In this document: one piece after another, positions 36,257 through 45,479 of the stretch
How the letters are laid out: each line of letters starts with the position of its first letter
Position numbering within the stretch: position 1 is the first letter of the stretch
Origin: Pseudomaricurvus sp. HS19
Lineage (GTDB): Bacteria; Pseudomonadota; Gammaproteobacteria; Pseudomonadales; Cellvibrionaceae
Direction: 5' to 3'
Assembly: GCF_009857815.1 (NCBI RefSeq)
Contig: NZ_WVVW01000003.1
Coordinates: forward strand, 62,001-126,000
Length of the DNA stretch: 64,000 nucleotides
Position numbers and translations under genes: made by a program
Notes under the pieces: model-generated
Databases searched by the model: none
Told to the model about the DNA's origin: nothing
What the model saw: the letters and a program-made list of their open reading frames with translations, nothing else

Positions 36257-36271
36257 TTAATCCAATCTGGT

Positions 36272-36298
36272 GGAGCCCCGCGGGGCTCCTTTGTTTTT
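36272..36298 (+). terminator. Rho-independent terminator after the TonB receptor
   Basis: A stem ggagccc-cgcg-gggctcc is followed by TTTGTTTTT, 16 bp after the receptor stop. Confidence 0.8.
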
Positions 36299-36354
36299 CT
36301 GTAGTAAAGAAGTTCAGCTGTCGCATGCGGGTCATGAACTTCCGGAGATAATGC

Positions 36355-38064
36355 ATGAGTGAAACAGAATCCTACGATGTCGTGGTGGTGGGCTCCGGTT
36401 CTGCCGCCGCCTCCGCTGCACTGCGGGCGGCCGACCTCGGCCTGTCTGTGTTGATGGTAGAGAAAGCGCACAAATATGGTGGTACCTCCGCCACCTCCGG
36501 TGGTGTGATGTGGCTGCCCTGTCACGGACTGGAGCAAAACGACGACAGCCGTGAAGAGGTGATGGAATACCTCAACGGTTTGATTCGCAGTGACATTCAG
36601 CCTGAACGCCTGGAAGCATTTCTTGACGCCGCGCCGGAGTTGGCGGGTTACCTGAAGTCCACCGGCATTCCGTTGATGCAGGCGGCCTGGCCTGACTATT
36701 TTGCCGGCAGCCCGGGCTCCCGCGCCGATCGCTCTGTGATCTGCGATACCTTTGATGGCCGTGAGCTGGGTGATCACTTCCTGTTTATGCGTGAGCAGTA
36801 CTCCCGCTTTAAAGTATTCAACCGCTACGCCATGGATGTGATGGAGTTCTTTGCGCTCTCCATGCGTACGCCCGGCTGGATCAAAACGTTCCTGAAAATG
36901 TTCTGGCGCTACTGGTCCGATGTCAGCACCCGCATGCTGGGCAAGCGCGATCGCCGTTTCACCCAGGGCGGTGCACTCATGGGGCACGTTTTCAAACAGG
37001 TTTTTGCCCGTGGTGTGGAAGTACGTCTCGCCACCAAACTGGAAGACCTGATTATCACCGACGACAAGGTGACCGGTATTACGGTCAGCAACTACGGTCG
37101 CCGTTACACCATTGAAGCGAAACATGGCGTGGTGCTGGGTGCCGGTGGTTTCGAGTGGAACCAGGAGCTGCGCGACCGTTACCTGAAGGTGCCCGGCTCT
37201 ATCCGCTGGAGCAGTTCACCGGAAGATGCCAATCGCGGCGAGGCGCTGCTGGCGGGGATCAATGCCGGTGCCGATATTGAGCACACCGGCTCCTGCTGGT
37301 GGATTCCTACCATGCACCTGCCAATGCCAAAAGCTTCCAACTTTGAAGAGATTCATCAGGCCGCGTTCGATGTGGGTCGTCCCCACAGTGTGTGTGTTAA
37401 CCGCAATGGCGACCGCTTTGTGGATGAAGCCTGCAGTTACGATGAGTTCGGCGAAGCCATGGCCAATGATCACCTGGCCACCGGCGCCAACGCCCCTTGC
37501 TGGCTGGTGTTCGACGCCCAGTTCCGTGACAAGTTTACCGCGGGCGGTGTGATGCCAAACCTCATCACGCCTGACTGGCGTATGCCAAAAGATTTCTGGG
37601 ACCACTATATTTTCAAGGCTGACAGCATCGAAGCCCTGGCCGGAAAAATTCACGTGCCGGCTGATAAGTTGAAACAGGTGGTGGGTAACATGAACCAGTA
37701 CGCCCTCAAGGGTGAGGATCCGGAATTCGGTCGCGGCAGCAACTCCTACGACCAGATGTTTGGTCATCCGGACTGCACACCGAACCCCTGTCTGGGTCCG
37801 ATTAACAAAGCGCCTTACTACGCGGTACCCATCAACCTCGGTGACCTGGGCACCAAGGGTGGTCTTAAGGCTGATGCCAAAGGTCGTGTGCTGGATGCTT
37901 CCGGTCAACCCATTGAGGGACTCTATGCAGCCGGAAATAACAGCGGCAGTCCCTTTGGTAATCTCTATCCCGGCGCGGGCGCGACTATTGGCCCGGCGAT
38001 GGTGTTTGGTTACCTGGCAGCGAATGATATTGCAGAGCGCGCCGGTAAGTTGGGCGCGTCCTGA
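36355..38064 (+). CDS. FAD-dependent oxidoreductase, 3-ketosteroid-delta1-dehydrogenase-like
   Basis: A 569-residue flavoprotein of the FAD_binding_2 (KstD/fumarate reductase) group. The FAD start VVVGSGSAAASAALRA is at 10-25. YPGAGATIGPAMVFG at 538-552 matches the KstD signature, with Tyr538 and Gly542 aligning with the catalytic Tyr487 and Gly491 of Rhodococcus KstD. Two more KstD active-site residues (Tyr119, Tyr318) are not clearly conserved: the nearest are Tyr115 and a Trp-rich stretch at 315. So it may dehydrogenate a related alicyclic ketone rather than a 3-ketosteroid. A P450 gene follows 385 bp downstream on the same strand. Confidence 0.85.
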   Translation: MSETESYDVVVVGSGSAAASAALRAADLGLSVLMVEKAHKYGGTSATSGGVMWLPCHGLEQNDDSREEVMEYLNGLIRSDIQPERLEAFLDAAPELAGYLKSTGIPLMQAAWPDYFAGSPGSRADRSVICDTFDGRELGDHFLFMREQYSRFKVFNRYAMDVMEFFALSMRTPGWIKTFLKMFWRYWSDVSTRMLGKRDRRFTQGGALMGHVFKQVFARGVEVRLATKLEDLIITDDKVTGITVSNYGRRYTIEAKHGVVLGAGGFEWNQELRDRYLKVPGSIRWSSSPEDANRGEALLAGINAGADIEHTGSCWWIPTMHLPMPKASNFEEIHQAAFDVGRPHSVCVNRNGDRFVDEACSYDEFGEAMANDHLATGANAPCWLVFDAQFRDKFTAGGVMPNLITPDWRMPKDFWDHYIFKADSIEALAGKIHVPADKLKQVVGNMNQYALKGEDPEFGRGSNSYDQMFGHPDCTPNPCLGPINKAPYYAVPINLGDLGTKGGLKADAKGRVLDASGQPIEGLYAAGNNSGSPFGNLYPGAGATIGPAMVFGYLAANDIAERAGKLGAS

Positions 38065-38449
38065 TTTGACCTTACAGAGGCAATCATCGCGCTTGCGAGT
38101 GCCCGGGATTTGTTTGGTTTGGTAACTCCGCGCGGGGCGCAATGAGAGAGGTGACGCCCCGTGGTGATTTTCAGACAAATGATATGAATTAACTGCGTCG
38201 CATGCGGGGTTGGTTTCCGTTCAAAACTAAACTGGAAGCATGTTTGATTCTGCTCAAATTTATCCGGACTTTGGACGGTTAAGGTGAGTGTGTTTTTAAC
38301 AAAAGTGCTTGTGATGCTGGGTGCTTTACGAGCGGGATATGTGCTCATGGCAAAGGACCGCTTCATCACAGGATAGATAACCGTATTGTGTGCCGATGCC
38401 GGCACTGACGGGAAATTTTCTACAGAGATTTACAGCAGGATAACTGGAT
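38065..38449. other. Intergenic region, no gene seen
   Basis: This 385 bp between the KstD-like and P450 genes holds no frame with a ribosome-binding site. It probably holds the P450 promoter; no operator or hairpin stood out. Confidence 0.4.
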
Positions 38450-39718
38450 ATGAAGTCTTTAGCCGAAATGACAATAACTGATCCCGGGATTACCCGGAAT
38501 CCCTATGAGTTCTACGAGCGTCTGCGTAACGAAGACCCGGTCCACTTTGATGAGAAGTTGGGCGCATGGCTGGTTACCCGCCATAAAGACATCATTGAAG
38601 CGGCACGCAACACCACGGTTTTTTCCGATGAGATGCGGGTCGCCGAATCCGTTCGCTCTCCCTACCAGGATGAAGCCAACGAATACATTAAGGAAAAGGG
38701 CTTCTACCTGCTGGATCCGTCCGATAGCTTCAAAGTGGATGGTGAACTGCACGCCCGCCGTCGCAAACTGGTTTCCCATGCGTTTACCGCGCACGCGGTT
38801 GCCGCCATGGCCGACCGTGTAGCCGAGCTTTGTAAGGATCAGTTCGAGACCTTCAAGGGCAAGAGCGAAGTGGACCTGTTCAAGGAATATGCGGTTCCGG
38901 TACCGATTAAAGTCATCTGCGATGCCCTGGGCTTGCCCCTCGACAGAATTGAAGATGTCAGACGCGCCGCTGACTCACTTGTAGCCCGCGCCGGTAAGGG
39001 TGCCAGCCGCGAAGAGGCTTTCCAGCACGCCGATAACGTCATGCAGCTGCAACAGTTTGCGCGGGATGCCATCAACCAGCGCCGCGAGGCGCCCACCAGT
39101 GACCTGATCTCCCAGCTGGTGAATTCGGGTGCAGACAATCCGGAAGACGACCAGTTGACCGAGCAGGAACTGATCTCCATTGTTTCAGTGTCCATCGCCG
39201 GTGGTGTGGACACCACCCGCAACACCATTGCCTATGCCCTCTACACCCTGGCGACCCGGCCGGACCTGCTGAAGCGCCTGCAGGAGTCCGATGATCAGGA
39301 TAAGCTGCTGTCGGCGTTCTGTGAGGAGACCTTGCGCTTCTATGCTCCGGTACCGGCACTGCCACGGGTTGTGACCGAGGATACCGAGCTGGGTGGCAAG
39401 AAGATTCCCAAGGATGCGCTGGTGTTCCTGTGCTGGGCGTCCGGTAACCGCGACCCCGAGCGTTTCGAGAATCCGGATGAGTTCAGCATCGATCGCAAAG
39501 CCTCCAGCCAGCACCTGTCGTTTGGTACCGGTGTGCACGTCTGTCTGGGTGCCATGCTGGCGCGCAACGAGGTCAAGGCGGCTCTGAAACAATTCATCAA
39601 CTCCGTAGAGTCATTCGAACTGGCGGTTAGTCCGGAAGACCTGGATTACAGCGACAGCCTGGTGATCCTGCGTGGGGTCAACAGCTTGCCGGTGCGTCTG
39701 AAGGCGAAAGCCGGCTAG
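38450..39718 (+). CDS. Cytochrome P450
   Basis: A 422-residue soluble bacterial P450. The I-helix oxygen-activation motif AGGVDTT is at 250-256, ExxR at 293-296 (ETLR), and the haem loop FGTGVHVCLG has the thiolate Cys365. It needs an external ferredoxin and reductase; no such genes are in the window. Bacterial P450s in steroid, terpene and alkane degradation hydroxylate unactivated C-H bonds. The start ATG 38450 has AGCAGGATAA before it. It is quite different from the second P450 at 57503. Confidence 0.94.
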   Translation: MKSLAEMTITDPGITRNPYEFYERLRNEDPVHFDEKLGAWLVTRHKDIIEAARNTTVFSDEMRVAESVRSPYQDEANEYIKEKGFYLLDPSDSFKVDGELHARRRKLVSHAFTAHAVAAMADRVAELCKDQFETFKGKSEVDLFKEYAVPVPIKVICDALGLPLDRIEDVRRAADSLVARAGKGASREEAFQHADNVMQLQQFARDAINQRREAPTSDLISQLVNSGADNPEDDQLTEQELISIVSVSIAGGVDTTRNTIAYALYTLATRPDLLKRLQESDDQDKLLSAFCEETLRFYAPVPALPRVVTEDTELGGKKIPKDALVFLCWASGNRDPERFENPDEFSIDRKASSQHLSFGTGVHVCLGAMLARNEVKAALKQFINSVESFELAVSPEDLDYSDSLVILRGVNSLPVRLKAKAG

Positions 39719-39843
39719 GGCTGTACGGCGGGTGTGGCACCGGCTCCAGCGGGCTGGCGCTAATGACATCACGGCATGGGCTGGTAAACTAGGCAGCCTT
39801 GAATTGACTGCCTGACTCAGCCGGAGCTGAGTACCAACCTGAA

Positions 39844-39870
39844 AAAATCGGCCTTAGGGCCGATTTTGTT
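39844..39870 (+). terminator. Rho-independent terminator after the P450
   Basis: A perfect 10-bp stem aaaatcggcc/ggccgatttt with a ttag loop, ending in TTTTGTT. It lies between the P450 and the enoyl-CoA hydratase and so separates them. Confidence 0.85.
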
Positions 39871-39887
39871 ATGCGAGAGAGTTATCT

Positions 39888-40667
39888 ATGTCCAGCCTGC
39901 CCATCTACGAGACCCTGCAATTGACCCGCGATGGTCGTGTTTTGACCATCACCATGAATCGCCCGGACCAGCTCAATGCGGTGAACCTGAAGCTGCACGA
40001 AGAGCTGGCTGAGGTGTTTATCGCGGCAGCTAAGGATGACGAGTCTGATGTGGTGGTACTCACCGGTGCCGGCCGTGCCTTCTCCGCCGGAGGTGACCTG
40101 GACCATATCCTCTCCAATGCCAACAACCCTGACCTGTTCGACGAGGAAGTGCGTCTGGCCAAGCGCATCGTCTTCTCCATGCTGGACCTGGACAAGCCGT
40201 TGATCTGCCGTATGAACGGCCACGCCGTCGGCTTGGGGGCTACTATCGCACTCTTCTGTGACGTGGTGTTTGCCTCCGAGAAAGCCCGCATTGGCGACCC
40301 CCACGTGGCCGTGGGTCTGGTGGCCGGTGATGGCGGTGCCATTATCTGGCCACAGCTGGTGGGCCTGAACCGTACCAAGGAGTTCCTGCTGGGTGGTGAC
40401 CTGCTCACCGCGCAACAGGCCGCCGACATCGGTTTGATCAACCACTGTGTTGCTCCGGACGAGCTGGATGGCGCCGTTAAGGCCTACTGCGACAAGTTGC
40501 TGGGCAACTCCCGCAACGCCGTGCGCTGGACCAAGGTGCTGCTCAACCAGGAGCTGAAGCGTGTGACCCACAGCCTGCTGGATACCGGTCTGGCTTACGA
40601 GGCCGTTAGCATGCGTCAGGAAGATCACCGCAAGGCGGTTCAGGCCATGCTGGAGAAGGCCAAGTAA
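39888..40667 (+). CDS. Enoyl-CoA hydratase/isomerase family protein
   Basis: A 259-residue crotonase, standard length. GRAFSAGGDL gives the first oxyanion segment, and NGHAVGLGATIALFCDVVFAS gives the second. ARIGDPHVAVGLVAGDGG occupies the active-site region where Glu144/Glu164 of rat crotonase lie; Asp in GDG replaces the second Glu, so hydratase activity may be weak and isomerase or another reaction is possible. ATG 39888 follows GCGAGAGAG. A small Dabb-like gene follows 87 bp downstream. Confidence 0.9.
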   Translation: MSSLPIYETLQLTRDGRVLTITMNRPDQLNAVNLKLHEELAEVFIAAAKDDESDVVVLTGAGRAFSAGGDLDHILSNANNPDLFDEEVRLAKRIVFSMLDLDKPLICRMNGHAVGLGATIALFCDVVFASEKARIGDPHVAVGLVAGDGGAIIWPQLVGLNRTKEFLLGGDLLTAQQAADIGLINHCVAPDELDGAVKAYCDKLLGNSRNAVRWTKVLLNQELKRVTHSLLDTGLAYEAVSMRQEDHRKAVQAMLEKAK

Positions 40668-40754
40668 GGCTCCTCCCTTTGCGGTCGCCGGTCTTGCACA
40701 AGGGCTGGCGACCCCTCTCATGGTTTGCGCAAAAACATAACAACGGGAAGCGCC

Positions 40755-41090
40755 ATGAAGCAATACAAGATGGTTGTGCTCAGTAATCCCCACCCCGGCC
40801 GCGAGCAGGAGTGCGACGACTGGTACCGCCACAAGCACCTGCAGGATGTGGTGCAGCTGCCGGGCTTTATCGCTGCCCAGCGATTTCATTTGGCCCATCC
40901 TATCCAGGAGGCCGCCCCCTATCGATTTATGGCGGTGTATGACATCGAAACCGACGACCTGATTGCCACCCTGGGCGGGCTGGTGACGGCGGCCGAGACC
41001 GGTGATCTGGAAGTGTCCGATGCACTGGATACCGAGGGCTCCTACGCGGTTATCTACGCAGCCAGCGGGGCGTTGATCAGCGCGGTCTAG
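40755..41090 (+). CDS. Small dimeric alpha/beta-barrel (EthD/DUF4286-like) protein
   Basis: A 111-residue protein starting MKQYKMVVLSNPHPGREQECDD. The opening strand, WYRHKHLQDVVQLPGF and FMAVYDIET are typical of the ferredoxin-like EthD/DUF4286 group, which forms dimeric barrels. Such proteins serve as accessory or lyase proteins in oxidative degradation (EthD in ether cleavage). ATG 40755 follows CGGGAAG. Function inferred from fold and neighbours only. Confidence 0.65.
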   Translation: MKQYKMVVLSNPHPGREQECDDWYRHKHLQDVVQLPGFIAAQRFHLAHPIQEAAPYRFMAVYDIETDDLIATLGGLVTAAETGDLEVSDALDTEGSYAVIYAASGALISAV

Positions 41091-41267
41091 TACGGACTGG
41101 AGACCCGGTGCGGGAGATGGCCATGGCTCACCGGCCCGGGCCTTTCGCCGAAAGGCGAATTGACTCGATCCTTCCGGCTATCTACGGTGGGGCCAGTGTG
41201 ATGATCCACGGGGTTCGCACCCTGTAGCGGGGTCATTATTCATACCCTCAGGAGTTCAGGAGCGAGA

Positions 41268-42068
41268 ATGAGCAGTCCCACGATATTGTTTCTCTCCCAT
41301 GGTGGCGGTCCCATGCCGCTGCTGGGTGACCCTTCCCATGCCGAAATGGTGACCTGCCTGCAGGCCATTGCTGCGGATATCCCGAAGCCGTCTGCCATTG
41401 TGGTGATCAGTGCTCACTGGGAGACCCGGGCACCGTGCGTCACCAGTGGGGCCACGCCGGAGCTGATCTACGACTACTACAACTTCCCGGAAGAGTCCTA
41501 CAGCATCCAGTACCCCTGCCCCGGCGAGCCGGCACTGGCGACGGCGGTGCAGCAGGCGCTGACGGAGCAGGGTATTCCCTGTGATGCCGACGCCCGGCGC
41601 GGCTTTGACCACGGCCTGTTCGTGCCTCTCAAGATCATGTACCCGCAAGCGAATATTCCCTGCGTGCAGTTGTCCCTGTCGAACTCCCTGGACCCGGAGT
41701 TGCATCTAGGGATCGGAGAGGCGCTGCAAACCCTGGCGCAGGAGAATGTGCTGGTGATCGGTTCGGGCTTCTCCTTCCACAACATGAAAGCGTTTTTTGC
41801 CGGTAATGATCCCGATGTGGTTGCCCGCAACCAGGCGTTTGAGGATTGGTTGCACAGCACCTGTACCGATACGACGCTGGATGAAGGCGAGCGCCGTCAG
41901 CGGCTGCACGACTGGGAGGACGCACCGCAAGCCCGTTTCTGCCACCCCCGGGAGGAGCACCTGCTGCCACTGCATATCTGCTATGGTCTGGCGGCGCGAG
42001 CGGCTGACAGCAGTTACCGCCTGACCATTCTCAATCGCCAGTCCAGTATGTATCTCTGGCGCAGTTGA
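41268..42068 (+). CDS. LigB/DODA-type class III extradiol ring-cleavage family protein
   Basis: A 266-residue enzyme of the YgiD/4,5-DOPA-dioxygenase branch of the LigB family. Visible conserved residues include His11 (SHGGGPM), His50 (ISAHWE), the GFDHGLFVPLK loop (His115), GSGFSFHN (His171) and HPREEHLLPLH (His226, His231). These enzymes cleave catechol rings with a metal, usually Fe(II) or Zn in some members. Placed among oxygenases, it could cleave a dihydroxylated ring; an esterase-like side function is also known for LigB relatives. RBS GGAGTTCAGGAG. Confidence 0.88.
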   Translation: MSSPTILFLSHGGGPMPLLGDPSHAEMVTCLQAIAADIPKPSAIVVISAHWETRAPCVTSGATPELIYDYYNFPEESYSIQYPCPGEPALATAVQQALTEQGIPCDADARRGFDHGLFVPLKIMYPQANIPCVQLSLSNSLDPELHLGIGEALQTLAQENVLVIGSGFSFHNMKAFFAGNDPDVVARNQAFEDWLHSTCTDTTLDEGERRQRLHDWEDAPQARFCHPREEHLLPLHICYGLAARAADSSYRLTILNRQSSMYLWRS

Positions 42069-42158
42069 CGGGTTTTCACCTGGCCGTGTTGGGGCTCCAT
42101 GCGCCCCACCGGCCGGGGACCAATAACAATAACCATAAAACAAAAGGAGCTGGTGAAC

Positions 42159-42701
42159 ATGGCCAGAAAAGTCGCCGATATTGCCGGGGAGCTGGCAGAC
42201 CGTGAAGCCATCCGCGATACCCTGATGCGTTACTGTCGCGGTACCGATCGCTGCGACGAGGAGCTGATCCGCAGTACCTACTGGCCGGATGCCCACGACG
42301 ATCACCTGGAGTTTTCCGGCAGTCGCGACGAGTTTATTGCCTACGCCAGCCCCAATCTGCAGGCCATGCGCTATAACATGCACACACTGGGTAACGTCCT
42401 CATTTCCCTGCACGGGGAGCAGGCAGAGGTGGAGTCCTATTACCAGGGCTATCACTCTGTACCGGATGCGGAAGGTAACCGTCGCGATGTCTTCGCTGCC
42501 GGGCGCTACCTGGACCTGTTCGAGAAACGGGAAGACGAGTGGCGTATCCTGAAGCGCTTTGTCATGGTGGACTGGTTCCGCGAATGTAACGACAGCGGTG
42601 ACTGGGAGGCCGGGCCCTTTGGCATGGGGGACAAGGTCACTCGCGGAGACCTGGCGCCGGCAGATGACAGCTACCAACGCTTGCGCCGTCTGGATCTCTG
42701 A
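42159..42701 (+). CDS. SnoaL/NTF2-like protein
   Basis: A 180-residue NTF2-fold protein. DREAIRDTLMRYCRGTDRCD with Tyr/Arg/Asp in the opening helix fits the SnoaL_4 branch used by dehydratases, isomerases and ring-hydroxylating small subunits. The C-terminal 40 residues are longer than usual. ATG 42159 follows AAAAGGAG; an upstream extension is less likely. It may be a polyketide- or steroid-type isomerase/dehydratase or a Rieske beta-like protein; no catalytic residue could be confirmed. Confidence 0.72.
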   Translation: MARKVADIAGELADREAIRDTLMRYCRGTDRCDEELIRSTYWPDAHDDHLEFSGSRDEFIAYASPNLQAMRYNMHTLGNVLISLHGEQAEVESYYQGYHSVPDAEGNRRDVFAAGRYLDLFEKREDEWRILKRFVMVDWFRECNDSGDWEAGPFGMGDKVTRGDLAPADDSYQRLRRLDL

Positions 42702-42801
42702 CAGCGGCAGGCATCACATCGGATTCTATTTGCGCTGGCGCATTGTCATTACGGCCCCGACTTCCTAAGCTGAAAGTAGCGTAGTAACGAGGGAGCGTGA
42801 C

Positions 42802-44286
42802 ATGGGCCTTGCCATTGCCAGTGAGCAGTTCACCGCGCAGGACTACACCCGCTTTTCCGCCCGCCTGGGGGAGTGCCTCTCCACACTGGAGGAGATGCTG
42901 CGGGATCCACAGTTTGGTGGCGATGTCTGTTCCTTCGGCGCCGAGCTGGAGCTCTACCTTGTCGATCCCCACGGGGCTGTGGTGGATTGTAACGAAGAGG
43001 TGCTGGCGCTGGCCGCGGACCCGCACTTCACTCCGGAGCTCAACCGTTTCAACCTGGAATACAATTCAGATCCAGTCATCGGCTCCTCCACACCCTTCTC
43101 TGTACTGCAGCAGGATTTTGACGTTGCGCTGGCGCAGTTGCGTACCCTGACCCAAAACTTTGGTGCCCTGCCACTGGCCGTTGGTATTCTGCCCACGTTG
43201 CAGCGGGAGAATTTCGGCGCGGCACACATGACCGACCAGCCCCGCTACCGTGCCCTGGCGGCCGGTTTGCAGCGTATCGGTTCCGGTGATTTCTGCATTC
43301 ATATCAACGGCGAACCACCACTGAAATTCCGCGCTGACGATGTTACCTATGAGGGGGCCAATACCTCTTTCCAGTTGCATTACCGGGTCAAGCCCTCGCG
43401 CTTTGCCGATCTCTACAATGGGTTGCTGCTGGCAACGCCCTTTGCGTTGGGGTTGGCTGCCAACTCTCCCACCCTGTTTGGCCATCGTCTGTGGCATGAG
43501 ACCCGTATTCCGCTTTTCAAGCACAGCGTCGATAGCCGACCGGCTGCCGGTCACTGGCGCCACCCGGCACGGGTGAGCCTGGGCCAGGGTTTCCTACGTC
43601 GATCTGCCTATGAACTGTTTGCCGAGTCGGTTTCCACGCACCCGCCGGTATTGCCGGTGTGTGGCAGTGAGGATCACCTCAGTCTATGGCGCGCCGGTGT
43701 GGCGCCGGGCCTTGATGAGTTGCGCATGCACCAGAACAGCGTCTGGTCCTGGCTGCGCCCGGTCTATGACAGTGCCGATGGTGGTCACCTGCGCATCGAG
43801 CTGCGGGTGTTACCGGCGGGTCCCACAGTAATTGATATGTTGGCCAGTGCGGCTTTCTATATCGGGCTGGCGGAGGCGTTTGCCGACCGCGCCGAGCGCC
43901 TGTTACCGGCCCTGCCGTTCAATTACGCCAAATACAACTTCTATCGTGCGGCCCAGTTTGGCACCGGAGCGCGTCTGGTGTGGCCCAACCGTGCCCGTCA
44001 TTGCCTGGAGGAGCAACCGTTGTTGAAACTGGCTCAGCTGCTGATCCCGTTGGCCCGGGAAGGCTTGCAGAGCATCGGCCTTGCTGAAGCGGAAATCGAC
44101 CGCCTGCTAACGGTTATTGAAGAGCGCATACAGTCGGCACAAACCGGAGCTGTCTGGCAGTTACGTCAATTAAAGAAACTGGACCCGGGCTCGCCATTTT
44201 CCCGTGAGGCGGCACGCACCATGTTGTTGGGGTATCTGCACAACCAGCAAACCGGCACACCGGTGGCGCAATGGAGGGACTTATGA
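42802..44286 (+). CDS. GCS2-like carboxylate-amine ligase
   Basis: A 494-residue member of the glutamate-cysteine ligase (GCS2/YbdK) superfamily. The glutamine-synthetase-like fold is indicated by FGAELELYLVD (45-55) with its metal-binding acids, and by EYNSDPVIG near 93 and SADGGHLRIELRVLP near 335. It forms a gamma-glutamyl or similar amide bond with ATP. The M14 aminoacylase-like gene follows with an ATGA overlap. So a ligase and an amidase are coupled, the products probably being a small acyl-amino compound. Not GshA itself by sequence; the substrate is unknown. Confidence 0.78.
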   Translation: MGLAIASEQFTAQDYTRFSARLGECLSTLEEMLRDPQFGGDVCSFGAELELYLVDPHGAVVDCNEEVLALAADPHFTPELNRFNLEYNSDPVIGSSTPFSVLQQDFDVALAQLRTLTQNFGALPLAVGILPTLQRENFGAAHMTDQPRYRALAAGLQRIGSGDFCIHINGEPPLKFRADDVTYEGANTSFQLHYRVKPSRFADLYNGLLLATPFALGLAANSPTLFGHRLWHETRIPLFKHSVDSRPAAGHWRHPARVSLGQGFLRRSAYELFAESVSTHPPVLPVCGSEDHLSLWRAGVAPGLDELRMHQNSVWSWLRPVYDSADGGHLRIELRVLPAGPTVIDMLASAAFYIGLAEAFADRAERLLPALPFNYAKYNFYRAAQFGTGARLVWPNRARHCLEEQPLLKLAQLLIPLAREGLQSIGLAEAEIDRLLTVIEERIQSAQTGAVWQLRQLKKLDPGSPFSREAARTMLLGYLHNQQTGTPVAQWRDL

Positions 44287-45296
44287 GCCTGCTCCCATTG
44301 ATTCCGGCACCCGAGCCGTTGGGCAACAATGTGGTGGAGTTTCTGCAGCAGCTGCCGGGCCCCTGTTGTATGTACCTCCCCGGGCGTGACAGCTCCCGCT
44401 GTCGCTTTGTGGTGACACTGCTGCACGGCAATGAGCCCTCTGGTAGTGAGGCCATCTTTCGCCTGCTGCAACAACCGCAACAACCGGTGTGTGATCTCTA
44501 TCTGGCGATTATGAATGTGCGTGCTGCACTGACAGAGCCGCTGTTTACGTACCGGCAGTTGCCGGGCATGCGCGATCTAAACCGCTGTTTCCGGCCACCC
44601 CACGCTGACCCCGAAGGTCAGCTGGCCAACGCATTGATGACGTTGATTCACGAGACCCGCCCTGAAGCCCTTATTGATCTGCATAACACTTCCGGCAACG
44701 GCCCGGCGTTTGGTGTGGCGGTGCATCTGGACAGCCGCCACGACGCATTGGTGTCGTTGTTTACGGAGCGCCTGATCATCACCGACCTGCGGTTGGGGGC
44801 GTTGATGGAGATGAGTGAACGGGATGTGCCTACGGTGACGGTGGAGTGTGGTGGTGCCCAGGAAGAGGAGTCCCACCAGATAGCGTTTGATGGCCTGCAA
44901 CGCTTTTTTACTCAGGAGAATCTGTTTGACCTGAGTGAGGCGCCCTGGCCCATCGAAGTGTTGCACAATCCTGTGCGACTGGAGCTCACTGAAGATCTGC
45001 GCTTCAGTTACTCAGCAGCACGTCGCAGCAGCGATCAACTGACCCTCAGGGTTGATATTGAGCACTTCAATTTTGGGGTGGTGACCCCGGACACAGTGTT
45101 GGGCTGGTGTGATGAAGAGGCAGCAACACAATTACGAATTCGCAACGCCGGTGCGGATGTGCCATTGGCAGAGTGGTTTTCCACAGATGGTGGCGAACTG
45201 CGTCCGGTGCGACCACTGAAATTGTTTATGATCACCGCACGTCCTGACATCGCCCGCAGTGATTGCCTGCTCTATGCGGTGCGTTGCCGGTTGTAA
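44283..45296 (+). CDS. M14-family succinylglutamate desuccinylase/aspartoacylase-like protein
   Basis: A 337-residue zinc amidohydrolase-like protein. Zn ligands His48 and Glu51 come from HGNEPSGSEA and His134 from IDLHNTSG. MRDLNRCF is the substrate-binding arginine region, and TVECGG provides the catalytic-type Glu. It probably removes an acyl group from an amino acid or forms the reverse pair for the GCS2-like ligase, with which it overlaps by four bases. The C-terminal 90 residues (from about 250) are an extra domain. An REP-like hairpin follows the stop. Confidence 0.8.
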   Translation: MSLLPLIPAPEPLGNNVVEFLQQLPGPCCMYLPGRDSSRCRFVVTLLHGNEPSGSEAIFRLLQQPQQPVCDLYLAIMNVRAALTEPLFTYRQLPGMRDLNRCFRPPHADPEGQLANALMTLIHETRPEALIDLHNTSGNGPAFGVAVHLDSRHDALVSLFTERLIITDLRLGALMEMSERDVPTVTVECGGAQEEESHQIAFDGLQRFFTQENLFDLSEAPWPIEVLHNPVRLELTEDLRFSYSAARRSSDQLTLRVDIEHFNFGVVTPDTVLGWCDEEAATQLRIRNAGADVPLAEWFSTDGGELRPVRPLKLFMITARPDIARSDCLLYAVRCRL

Positions 45297-45332
45297 GATA
45301 CTGAATTGGTAGCCGGGGGATATCGAAAAAGC

Positions 45333-45398
45333 TCGCGCACGGGAGTGCGCTCCTACGTTAAGGCCCTCATTTCCGTAGGAGCGCACTCCCGTGCGCGA
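45333..45398. repeat. REP-like hairpin, perfect 25-bp stem
   Basis: TCGCGCACGGGAGTGCGCTC continues to 45357 and is perfectly complementary to 45374-45398 (CGTAGGAGCGCACTCCCGTG and onward), with a 16-base loop. The sequence resembles bacterial REP/BIME units of the GTAGGAGCG...GCGCGA type. It lies 36 bp after the M14 stop in a convergent intergenic region and may protect mRNA ends. Confidence 0.85.
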
Positions 45399-45427
45399 TC
45401 TTTTGACATTACTGAACGAAAAACCAC

Positions 45428-45460
45428 AAAAAAGCCCCCAACAGTTCACACTGTGGGGGC
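45428..45460 (-). terminator. Rho-independent terminator for the first tandem TonB receptor
   Basis: Read on the minus strand, GCCCCCACAGT...ACTGTTGGGGGC ends in TTTTTTG, 20 bp past the receptor stop. A near-identical element follows the second receptor copy at 48284. Confidence 0.85.
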
Positions 45461-45479
45461 AACGAGAGCACCGAACAAA

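Noticed and set aside
42159-42701. Assignment of the NTF2-like protein as the Rieske beta subunit
   Set aside because: It is 11 kb from the alpha subunit and on the other strand; the fold fits but the link is too weak to state as a feature.
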